Below are positions 8,301 to 13,616 of a stretch of DNA of 15,518 nt, one piece after another. This stretch comes from Syntrophomonas sp. UBA5288. GTDB lineage: Bacteria > Bacillota > Syntrophomonadia > Syntrophomonadales > Syntrophomonadaceae. Where the stretch lies: assembly GCA_002408445.1 (NCBI GenBank), contig DHSK01000086.1, positions 1 through 15,518 of the forward strand, given 5' to 3'. Made by a program: the position numbers and the translations under genes. The notes under the pieces were generated by a model. It saw only the letters and a list, made by a program, of their open reading frames with translations. It had not been told where the DNA came from and made no database searches. How positions within the stretch are numbered: the stretch's first letter is position 1; every line of letters begins with the position of its first letter.

Positions 8301-8755
8301 GCCGGGTAAACAGTCCGGTATTTTTCGATGGCATGAGTGAAGGGGAAGTTTGTGAAGTAGAAGTAGAGGAAGGTAAAGTATTTATCGTCAAACTTGTCTC
8401 AGTTGGAAAGCTCGATAAAGACGGCTTTAGAACCATACGCTTTGAGGTTAATGGAAATCAAAGGGAAATAACTTTATTGGATAAAACTTATATAAAAACC
8501 GACGAAGCAACTACCTCAACCATTATGGCCAATCCCGAAAACAAAAACGAGGTTGGTGCCAGCATTCCGGGAACAGTTACTAAGCTGCTGGTTAAAAATG
8601 GGGATCAAGTCAAAGCCGGACAAAGTCTGATTATAATTGAAGCCATGAAAATGGAATCGCAGATTGTAGCTCCGGTAGACGGCAAAGTTTCCGGTATAGT
8701 GGTAAAAGAAGAGCAACAGGTTAAAAATGGGGAACTCTTAATGAAGATAGAATAA
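5324..8755 (+). CDS. pyc: Pyruvate carboxylase, single-chain (EC 6.4.1.1)
   Basis: This 1143-residue cytoplasmic enzyme makes oxaloacetate from pyruvate, bicarbonate and ATP, refilling the TCA/aspartate branch. All parts are on one chain. The biotin carboxylase domain (about 1-450) opens with ILIANRGEIAIR and has the Gly-rich ATP loop AAGGGGRGMR (163-172) and the EMNPRIQVEHTVTE segment. The carboxyltransferase domain (about 525-800) has TDTTMRDAHQS (531-541), the lysine expected to be carboxylated, K706 in GIKDMSG, and metal ligands H735 and H737. The PYC/OadA central region follows. The C-terminal biotinyl domain has EAMKMES with biotin-accepting K1109. The GTG at 5324 is chosen because AAGGAGG (5311-5317) stands six bases before it; the frame opens at a TTG at 5303, inside that ribosome binding site. 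Length is normal (about 1145). Terminator before and spacing after suggest a single-gene unit. A 48-base copy of its 3' end occurs at 11459-11506. Confidence 0.97.
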   Translation: MKRFKKILIANRGEIAIRIIRACHELGIRTVSIYSNEDKLALFRSKSDESYLIGANKGPVEAYLDIEEIIDLAMKKGVDAIHPGYGFLSENPEFAKKCIESGIEFIGPTADMMDKLGDKIKSKLIAHSIGVPTIPGVEKPIESDNEALELADACGYPIMLKAAAGGGGRGMRIVRSEADLLQEFHSAKNEAKKAFGIDDIFIEKYLEHPKHIEVQILGDNYGNIVHLYDRDCSIQRRHQKVIEFTPALVLTEEQRQAICSDAIRIAKSVNYRSAGTVEFLLDSKGNHYFIEMNPRIQVEHTVTEMVTGIDIVQSQILIAEGYKLNSKKIGIPGQEAINTRGYAIQCRVTTEDPTNSFAPDTGKIDVYRSGSGFGIRLDGGNGYTGSVISPYYDSLLVKITACSRSFEDTINKAQRAIREMVISGVKTNEAFLLNVLSHPKFIKGECDTGFIDSTPELFDITPKEDYEANILKFIGEKVVNESKGYKKDYDVPRVPKIPSMGELYGTRQILDSMGPEGIVDWIKSQKRLLLTDTTMRDAHQSLMATRVRTVDMLRIAEATARIGKDLFSLEMWGGATFDVAYRFLKESPWERLMQLRAKIPNIMFQMLIRGANAVGYTNYPDNVIREFIKESAVAGIDVFRIFDSLNWLKGMEVSIDETIRQGKIAEACICYTGDILDDYKDKYSLQYYIETAKEIEKMGAHILGIKDMSGLLKPYAAEKLIRELKNEISIPIHLHTHDTSGNGVATVLMAAEAGVDIVDVAFNSMSGLTSQPALNSVVAALENTSRATKLNLDDIQEIADYWSDIRPIYSQFESGLKSGTADVYKYEIPGGQYSNLKPQVDSFGLGHKFKEVKEMYKAVNEMLGNIVKVTPSSKLVGDLAIFMVKNDLTPDNIVEKGKDLAFPDSAIAYFEGMMGQPVGGFPQDLQKVVLKGIKPINCRPGELLEPVDFGNIRQLLEEKHGLKATMQEALSYALYPKVYEEYLNFKKTYGDLSRVNSPVFFDGMSEGEVCEVEVEEGKVFIVKLVSVGKLDKDGFRTIRFEVNGNQREITLLDKTYIKTDEATTSTIMANPENKNEVGASIPGTVTKLLVKNGDQVKAGQSLIIIEAMKMESQIVAPVDGKVSGIVVKEEQQVKNGELLMKIE

Positions 8756-8768
8756 GTTAATAACTGTA
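8721..8768 (+). repeat. Left copy of 48-base imperfect direct repeat (3' end of pyc)
   Basis: Bases 8721-8768, covering the last eleven codons of pyc, its stop and the next 13 bases, match 11459-11506 at 43 of 48 positions with no gap. Differences are at repeat positions 8, 15, 17, 34 and 47. The two copies bracket the P-II and transporter genes. Confidence 0.85.
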
Positions 8769-9123
8769 CCCCCAAGTAAGGAATTTCTACTTGCAAAAAA
8801 CAATATAGTAATGTTAATTAATAAGAGAAATAAAGTTTGAATAAGAATAGCGGCTACAACCTACCAGCTTTGAAATTATGTAGAATTTTGATAATTAAGA
8901 TAGTACTATATAAGCATACCAATATTGCATTGTGGCTAGGAAAAGTATATATAATTTGGGAGGAGGTTTATTTCGAAATCTAAATCACGCATAAGAGATA
9001 AATGGAATAAGTAAAAAGCAGCTAAGAGTTGGTATCAGTCGGATATACAGAATAATACCCAAACAGGACTTAATCCAATGAATGCAAAAAGAACGTCCCG
9101 GTGTAACAAAGGAGGTTTAGGTA
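8756..9123. other. Non-coding stretch between pyc and the P-II gene
   Basis: The region is AT-rich and has no convincing gene. A 6-base stem (CAAGTA 8773-8778, TACTTG 8788-8793) follows pyc but is trailed by A, not T. A very good ribosome binding site, GGGAGGAGG (8958-8966), is followed only by a 14-codon frame beginning with ATT (8970) and ending with TAA, so it looks like the remains of a lost gene. A TATAAT occurs at 8950-8955. The REP-like 14-mer is at 9086-9099, directly before the P-II ribosome binding site. Confidence 0.4.
9086..9099 (-). repeat. Inverted copy of the REP-like 14-mer
   Basis: AAAAAGAACGTCCC is the exact reverse complement of bases 1236-1249. It lies 25 bases before the P-II start codon, partly within the presumed leader. 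A related GACACCGTCCC occurs at 9636-9646, and AACCGTCCCTT at 15393-15403, so fragments of one family may be scattered here. Only the 14-base match is exact. Confidence 0.5.
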
Positions 9124-9432
9124 GTGGAGTTGGAACATTACAAACTGATTATAACCATTGTAAATAAAGGCAAAGGGGGAAAAGTCGTAGATATTTCCCA
9201 TCACGCCGGAGCCACGGGAGGAACTATTATTTTCGGGCGCGGTACCGTTGTTCGGTTACTATTGGGAATTGGTATCGAACCGGAAAAAGAAATCGTGTTA
9301 ACTTTAATTGAGGACTCTAAAGCTCAAACAGTTTTGGACGCAATTATAAAAGAAGCTAATTTGAACGAACCTAATAAGGGCATTGCTTTTATCATATCCC
9401 TTGATCAAGTGGCCGGCATCTGCCAAGGCTAA
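9124..9432 (+). CDS. P-II (GlnB/GlnK-like) family regulator with short T-loop
   Basis: This 102-residue protein has the P-II ferredoxin-like pattern: first strand and helix (YKLIITIVNKGKGGKVVDIS, residues 6-25), then GGTIIFGRG (32-40) and the strand PEKEIVLTLI (53-62), and a C-terminal strand IAFIISLDQVAGI. P-II trimers sense ATP/ADP and small molecules and control partner enzymes or transporters. Between GRG and PEKE there are only 12 residues, about half of the usual distance, so the T-loop is short and the tyrosine uridylylated in GlnB (YRG) is absent. Regulation by uridylylation is therefore unlikely. The GTG start at 9124 is supported by AAAGGAGG (9108-9115). No ammonium transporter or glutamine synthetase is nearby; its partner is unknown, with the downstream transporter the nearest membrane protein. 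Confidence 0.8.
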   Translation: MELEHYKLIITIVNKGKGGKVVDISHHAGATGGTIIFGRGTVVRLLLGIGIEPEKEIVLTLIEDSKAQTVLDAIIKEANLNEPNKGIAFIISLDQVAGICQG

Positions 9433-9480
9433 TTATATATACTTCCCAGCCTTCGTAACAGTAAATACCTCAATTAATGC

Positions 9481-9507
9481 GCCAAGCCAAGCAAGCTTGG
9501 CATTTTT
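9481..9507 (+). terminator. Rho-independent terminator of the P-II gene
   Basis: Perfect 7-base arms GCCAAGC (9481-9487) and GCTTGGC (9495-9501) enclose a 7-base loop, followed by ATTTTT (9502-9507). It lies about 50 bases after the P-II stop codon, so the P-II gene is probably transcribed separately from the transporter. Confidence 0.8.
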
Positions 9508-9660
9508 GTATAGAAGTTTTTACCTGATAACCGGTTGGTTAATCATCTGTATCAGATATTGCTTTAAGTGAAGATCATTTAAAGCCCGTCTAAGTAAAAT
9601 TGGTATTTTAAAGCAATCTAAATTTAAAGTAAGTTGACACCGTCCCATCTATCCTGAAAT

Positions 9661-9689
9661 TTGCTTTATTATTATCCATTGTTTATAAT
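9661..9689 (+). promoter_or_regulatory. Candidate promoter for the long-leader transporter transcript
   Basis: A perfect -10 hexamer TATAAT (9684-9689) stands 17 bases after TTGCTT (9661-9666), whose TTG matches the -35 consensus. A perfect TTGACA occurs at 9634-9639 but has no -10 hexamer at a usual distance. Prediction by eye only. Confidence 0.35.
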
Positions 9690-9898
9690 TATTATGTAAA
9701 ATGAATATGCTTAGAAATCTATATAGTAGGGCTTCCCATAATAGTTTTGGTTCTGGTAGTTCTGGTCTGTCTGCATAAATCTAGGATTATATTTTACCAT
9801 TTCAAAAGTTGCACTGTGCCGTTTGAGGTCCAGTCAAAAAATGTGTTCGGCGTTGTGCCTACGTCGCTATTTTCTGATTTTTCCATAACTTGGGAATG

Positions 9899-9929
9899 AC
9901 GGTAACTATTTTGGTAACGCCAATACCGT
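9899..9929 (+). other. Nested leader hairpin 1 upstream of the transporter
   Basis: Outer arms ACGGTA (9899-9904) and TACCGT (9924-9929) and inner arms TTGG (9911-9914) and CCAA (9920-9923) form a two-part stem with a one-sided internal loop and a 5-base apical loop. It is followed nine bases later by a second hairpin. Confidence 0.4.
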
Positions 9930-9938
9930 ATACGCAAA

Positions 9939-9993
9939 GTAAGCAAGGTTTTAGCGATTATTATCTTTAATTTTGTTATAACCTTTTGCTTAC
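9939..9993 (+). other. Leader hairpin 2, attenuator-like, upstream of the transporter
   Basis: GTAAGCAA (9939-9946) pairs with TTGCTTAC (9986-9993), and GGTT (9947-9950) with AACC (9980-9983), leaving a 2-base bulge and a loop of roughly 29 bases. T-rich sequence with two T-runs (CTTTTGGCTTTTTC) follows at 9994-10007, so it could act as an intrinsic attenuator in the transporter leader. Whether it terminates transcription is inference. Confidence 0.45.
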
Positions 9994-10074
9994 CTTTTGG
10001 CTTTTTCTAGAATTTAGCCGTGGAATAAATATGTAGGGGAGGAGGACACGACAACGTTAGCTATAGGACAAAAT

Positions 10075-11382
10075 GTGGCCAACTGGCAAATTATCGTGGC
10101 TACAGTCATTTTTCTTACCGTTTATGCTTTTATTATTTCAGAAAAAATCAATCGAGCTGTTATTGCAATGTGCGGCGCCATTTTGATGATTATATTGGGT
10201 ATCGTAGATCTGGAAACGGCCTATACGCAGCACATTCATTGGGCGACCATTTTCTTGCTCCTCGGTCTGATGATTTTGGTGGGCATCACCAATCGAAGCG
10301 GTCTTTTTCAATATATTGCGATTAAAACAGCGCAAAGCGCCAATGGCGATCCCCTGAGAATTTTGGTGCGTTTGGCCATATTGACAGCTGTAGGCGGAGC
10401 TTTTATCGATAATGTAACCATTGTCTTATTAATTGCTCCTATCACCATCGCCATTGCCCAGATTCTACATATCAATCCCGTACCTTATCTCATTATGGAA
10501 ATTTTAATCTGCAACATCGGCGGAGCATCTACCTTAGTCGGAGATCCGCCTAACATTATGATCGGCGTGGCGGCAGATATATCATTTAATGAATTTCTCG
10601 TTCATATAACTCCAATTATTATCGTCCTTCTGATTATCACCATCATTTATCTGAAATTTTGTTTTAGAAAACATCTCCATGTAGATGAACAATATAAACA
10701 AAAGCTTATGGACATTGATGCCAATGAATATATTCAGGATACGGAGTTGGCTAAAAAATCCATTTTTGCTTTTGCACTTACTCTGTTGGGTTTTTTCCTG
10801 CACCAGTATTTTAATATAGAAGCGGCTACGGTGGCATTGACCGGTGCTACCCTTCTCATGCTCATCGGCGTGAAAGAAAGCGATTTGGAAGAAGTGTTTC
10901 ATTCGGTGGAATGGATAACGATCTTTTTCTTTGCCGCGCTGTTCGTGCTGGTCGGAGGTCTGGTGGAAGTAGGCATTATAAAGTATATTTCCACGTGGAT
11001 GATAGAAGTTACCGGCGGCAACACAGGATTTACCGCCTTGGCTTTGATGTGGGGAGCCGGACTTGCTTCCTCTTTTGTTGACAATATTCCATTGGTGGCT
11101 ACCCTGATTCCCATGGTTCAGGATATCGGCACCCAATTGGCCCTGCCCCAAGTGGAACTTCATACTCTCTGGTGGTCTCTGGCATTGGGCGCCTGTCTGG
11201 GCGGCAACGGTACATTAATTGCTTCTTCGGCAAACTTGGTTGTAGCCGGCATAGCAGCTCGGGAAGGAACCCCGATTTCTTTTGTGGATTTTCTAAAAGT
11301 GAGTATTCCGGTAACGATAGGCTCTCTGGCAGTGGCTACCATATATGTATACTTAGTTTTTATTAAGCTGGGTTTTGCCTGA
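10075..11382 (+). CDS. ArsB/NhaD/CitM-superfamily (SLC13-like) membrane transporter
   Basis: This 435-residue integral membrane protein has about eleven hydrophobic segments in two similar halves, the arrangement of the ion transporter superfamily that includes ArsB, NhaD and CitM. Supporting motifs are EKINRAVIAMCGA near the start, the half-1 loop GGAFIDNVTIVLL, the signature GGASTLVGDPPNIMIG and the half-2 counterparts SSFVDNIPLVATLIP and GACLGGNGTLIASSANLV. Substrate cannot be fixed: arsenite, sodium/proton exchange and carboxylates are all known. No arsenate reductase or ArsR is nearby, so arsenite is not favoured. The start is unsure. GTG 10075 has only a weak AGGA (10065-10068), whereas the strong GGGGAGGAGG (10036-10045) is 29 bases upstream with no ATG, GTG or TTG in frame behind it. 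The frame stays open through that gap (TTLAIGQN before V). It is preceded by a long hairpin-bearing leader. Confidence 0.85.
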   Translation: MANWQIIVATVIFLTVYAFIISEKINRAVIAMCGAILMIILGIVDLETAYTQHIHWATIFLLLGLMILVGITNRSGLFQYIAIKTAQSANGDPLRILVRLAILTAVGGAFIDNVTIVLLIAPITIAIAQILHINPVPYLIMEILICNIGGASTLVGDPPNIMIGVAADISFNEFLVHITPIIIVLLIITIIYLKFCFRKHLHVDEQYKQKLMDIDANEYIQDTELAKKSIFAFALTLLGFFLHQYFNIEAATVALTGATLLMLIGVKESDLEEVFHSVEWITIFFFAALFVLVGGLVEVGIIKYISTWMIEVTGGNTGFTALALMWGAGLASSFVDNIPLVATLIPMVQDIGTQLALPQVELHTLWWSLALGACLGGNGTLIASSANLVVAGIAAREGTPISFVDFLKVSIPVTIGSLAVATIYVYLVFIKLGFA

Positions 11383-11458
11383 TACCTAACAAGCCGGCAA
11401 TTTCTGCAGCACATTCTAATACAAGAACACGTAAGACGTTTGCCAGGAGTGTGCGCTT

Positions 11459-11506
11459 TTAAAAACGGGGAATTATTAATGAAGATAGAACAAGTTAATA
11501 ACTGCA
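11459..11506 (+). repeat. Right copy of 48-base direct repeat, relic of the pyc 3' end
   Basis: Read in the pyc frame this encodes KNGELLMKIE, identical to the last residues of pyruvate carboxylase, then CAA where pyc has its stop, and then the same 13 downstream bases with one change. Upstream of 11459 the similarity to pyc stops at once, so only the extreme 3' end is present. Confidence 0.85.
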
Positions 11507-11632
11507 ATTTTTTGGCTTTTGCTGCCGGATGAAGTGAAAATACAACCTGAACCAGAAGAGGTAAAAACCAATTAGAGCATTGCCGTTACAGGAAATGTAT
11601 TGCAATTGCACCTCTGAATAAGATATCATTTC

Positions 11633-11724
11633 AAAATGAGCCTTAGATAAATCAACTTTTTCGTTGACCGATGGAGGTCGTTTTCGGTCAACCAGAAAAG
11701 TTGATTTATTTATTTGCTCATTTT
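11633..11724. repeat. Long imperfect palindrome, possible MITE/REP-like element or terminator
   Basis: Three nested arm pairs share one centre: AAAATGAGC (11633-11641) with GCTCATTTT (11716-11724); TAAATCAACTTTT (11648-11660) with AAAAGTTGATTTA (11696-11708); and GTTGACCGA (11663-11671) with TCGGTCAAC (11684-11692). Short mismatched gaps lie between the pairs, and the central loop is 12 bases. A transcript would fold into one hairpin about 92 bases long. Its 3' end runs into TTTTT (11721-11725), so it may end the transporter transcript. The size is much larger than needed for termination and fits a small mobile palindrome. Confidence 0.7.
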
Positions 11725-11792
11725 TCTGACCCTATCGGTTCACATCTCGTTTATTCGCTGCAATAATCAAAATTTAGGGGAGGTAATATTTG

Positions 11793-13550
11793 ATGGAAAC
11801 CGAGAAACTAATGTATATTATGAATGTGGCACAGGGCAAAGCCCCAGCCGATTTGATTATCCGCCATGCCCGGGTAGTCAATGTCTTTACCAAACAGATC
11901 GAGGAAATGGAAGTTGCCATCGCGGAAGATACGATCGCCTGGGTAGGAAAGCCTGATCCGGAAAAGCCGCGTCAGGCCCTTGCTATATATGATGCAGCCG
12001 GAAAATTCCTGATTCCCGGTTTGATTGATGCCCATTGCCACATTGAAATGTCTTTCATGTCTGCCATCCCTTTTGCCCGGACGGTTATCGCTCATGGCAC
12101 CACTACCGCGGTGCTTGATATGCATGATGTATGCAATACGGGAATCAATTGCATGCATAGCTTTGCCCACGAACTGGCCGGTACTCCTTTGAAGGCTTAT
12201 CTTATGATACCTCCGTGTGTGCCGGGAACTCCTACTCTGGAAGAAGCCGGTGCCAATATGACCCTCAAAGATATGCAGGAAGCCATTCATTTACCCAACG
12301 CCCGCGGAATTGCTGAAACTATGGATTTCAACCGGGTTCTGGAGCACGAACCGGAAATAATGTCCATATTAGCCTGGGCACAGGAGCAAAATCTGCGTAT
12401 TGACGGACATTGTCCCGAACTGAGGGGAGATGATTTGCAGGCCTATATCGCCGCCGGTATTCTGACTGATCACGAATCGGTTTCGCTGGAGGAAATGCTG
12501 GAGAAATACCGCTTGGGCATGAAAGTAATACTCAGACGCGGTTCTTTACAGGAACCGGTGTGTGCCGGCGATTTTACGGCATCTCTGCCTGACACCGGCA
12601 ATGTTTTGCTGGCTACCGACGGCTGCATTTTTTTGGATGATATTCTTGATAAAGGTCATATGAACCGGGCTTTGCAGGCAATTGTGGCGGAGGGCGTAGA
12701 TCCGGTTACCGCCATTCAGATGGGGACCATCAATGTAGCCCGTGCTTATGGCATTGACCATCATGTAGGCTCCATAGCTCCGGGGCGGAAAGCTGATCTG
12801 GTACTGGTATCTGATTTGGAGAGCTTCGATGTGGCAGAGGTATTCGTTGAGGGCAAGAAATTTAACGATGAGAATTTTACGGTTCCGGCCTTTAAATATC
12901 CCGACGAAGTATTAAACACGGTCAAATTAGGTGAGGTATCCCCGGCAACCTTTTGGATTAAGGCACCGCTAGATTCCGGAAAGGTAAAGGTGCGGGTAAT
13001 GACGATTATCGAAGGAACAGTGGCTACCCGGGAAGATCACGAAATGCTAGCGGTTAAGGATGGTCTGTTGCAGCCGGATATAAGTCGGGATCTATTAAAA
13101 GTAGCGGTATTTGACCGCTATCGGGAAGCAGGACATCATGCTCTGGGAATAGTCCGAGGTTTCGGCTTTAAGCAGGGTGCGTTCGGCGGCAGTGTGGGAC
13201 AGGACAGCCAGAACCTGGCGGTAGTTGGTACCAATGATGAGGACATGGCTCTGGTGGTAAACACCATACGGGAAATGCAGGGCGGAATCGTATTTGCCGC
13301 CGAAGGGCAGGTTATCGCCCGGGTAGAACTCCCTATTGCCGGTATTATGAGTGATATTGATCCCCGGGAATTGCAGCAGTCATTTAAGAAATTACACCAA
13401 AGCCTGTTTGCAATGGGGAGCCAACAGGATAATCCGTCCTTTGATCTGTCTCTTTTGCTGACTTGTGCTGTAATTCCGGAATTAAAAATCACCAATCGCG
13501 GATTGGTAGACGCTCTCTCCGGCCAATTCGTCCCTTTAATCATGGAATAA
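11793..13550 (+). CDS. Adenine deaminase-like amidohydrolase, divergent
   Basis: This 585-residue protein has the whole-length architecture of adenine deaminase (EC 3.5.4.2, adenine to hypoxanthine plus ammonia): an N-terminal beta domain, a metal-dependent amidohydrolase barrel (about 73-330) and the C-terminal Ade domain. The metal-site residues are present: H81 and H83 in DAHCHIE, E175 in GIAETMDF, H206 in DGHCPE, H227 in TDHES and D276 in ATDG. The C-terminal VVGTNDEDM and LPIAGIMSD blocks also fit Ade. Several signatures differ from what I know of canonical Ade: DMHDVCNT instead of DPHEIANV, ATDGCIF instead of TDDRHP, and GQDSQN (469-474) instead of AHDSHN. A different aminopurine substrate or changed activity is possible. 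The ATG at 11793 follows GGGGAGGTAA by six bases; a TTG precedes it. Spacing of 66 bases to the permease suggests an operon. Confidence 0.8.
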   Translation: METEKLMYIMNVAQGKAPADLIIRHARVVNVFTKQIEEMEVAIAEDTIAWVGKPDPEKPRQALAIYDAAGKFLIPGLIDAHCHIEMSFMSAIPFARTVIAHGTTTAVLDMHDVCNTGINCMHSFAHELAGTPLKAYLMIPPCVPGTPTLEEAGANMTLKDMQEAIHLPNARGIAETMDFNRVLEHEPEIMSILAWAQEQNLRIDGHCPELRGDDLQAYIAAGILTDHESVSLEEMLEKYRLGMKVILRRGSLQEPVCAGDFTASLPDTGNVLLATDGCIFLDDILDKGHMNRALQAIVAEGVDPVTAIQMGTINVARAYGIDHHVGSIAPGRKADLVLVSDLESFDVAEVFVEGKKFNDENFTVPAFKYPDEVLNTVKLGEVSPATFWIKAPLDSGKVKVRVMTIIEGTVATREDHEMLAVKDGLLQPDISRDLLKVAVFDRYREAGHHALGIVRGFGFKQGAFGGSVGQDSQNLAVVGTNDEDMALVVNTIREMQGGIVFAAEGQVIARVELPIAGIMSDIDPRELQQSFKKLHQSLFAMGSQQDNPSFDLSLLLTCAVIPELKITNRGLVDALSGQFVPLIME

Positions 13551-13616
13551 TACAATCTTTAGCGCAACTGGATTTGAAATCATCAAAATAAACGTATAGA
13601 AAGGATATCATTATTT

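Larger units (their letters stand above)
9433..10074. other. 640-base non-coding region: terminator, possible promoter, structured leader of the transporter
   Basis: After the P-II terminator (9481-9507), a candidate promoter TTGCTT-17-TATAAT lies at 9661-9689. That would give the transporter mRNA a leader of nearly 380 bases. Two hairpins lie in the second half of the leader (9899-9929 and 9939-9993), described separately. GACACCGTCCC at 9636-9646 resembles the REP-like fragments. Bases about 9720-9890 can be read as VGLPIIVLVLVVLVCLHK and onward, a helix-like frame, but with no start codon or RBS. No known riboswitch consensus was recognised by eye. Confidence 0.4.
11383..11792. other. Intergenic region with pyc relic and long palindrome
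   Basis: This 410-base gap holds the second copy of the pyc 3'-end repeat (11459-11506), in which the pyc stop TAA has become CAA so that the frame runs on to a TGA at 11531-11533. It also holds the long palindrome at 11633-11724. A perfect 10-base palindrome TGCAATTGCA lies at 11600-11609. No intact gene is seen. The ade ribosome binding site GGGGAGGTAA is at 11777-11786. Confidence 0.5.

Noticed and set aside
9383..9571. 62-codon + strand frame overlapping the end of the P-II gene
   Set aside because: It overlaps the P-II coding sequence and runs through the terminator hairpin at 9481-9507; no ribosome binding site.
9715..9890. Frame encoding VGLPIIVLVLVVLVCLHK and onward, like a membrane helix
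   Set aside because: No start codon, no ribosome binding site and a length expected by chance in AT-rich DNA; could be a relic but nothing confirms it.
10582..11163. Long open frame of 193 codons on the - strand inside the transporter gene
   Set aside because: Its composition (rich in His, Gln, Lys) is that of an antisense shadow of a membrane protein gene; no ribosome binding site or family resemblance.
11534..11575. Short frame reading DEVKIQPEPEEVKTN before a TAG, next to the right pyc repeat
   Set aside because: It is in a different frame from the pyc relic, has no start, and is too short to assign.
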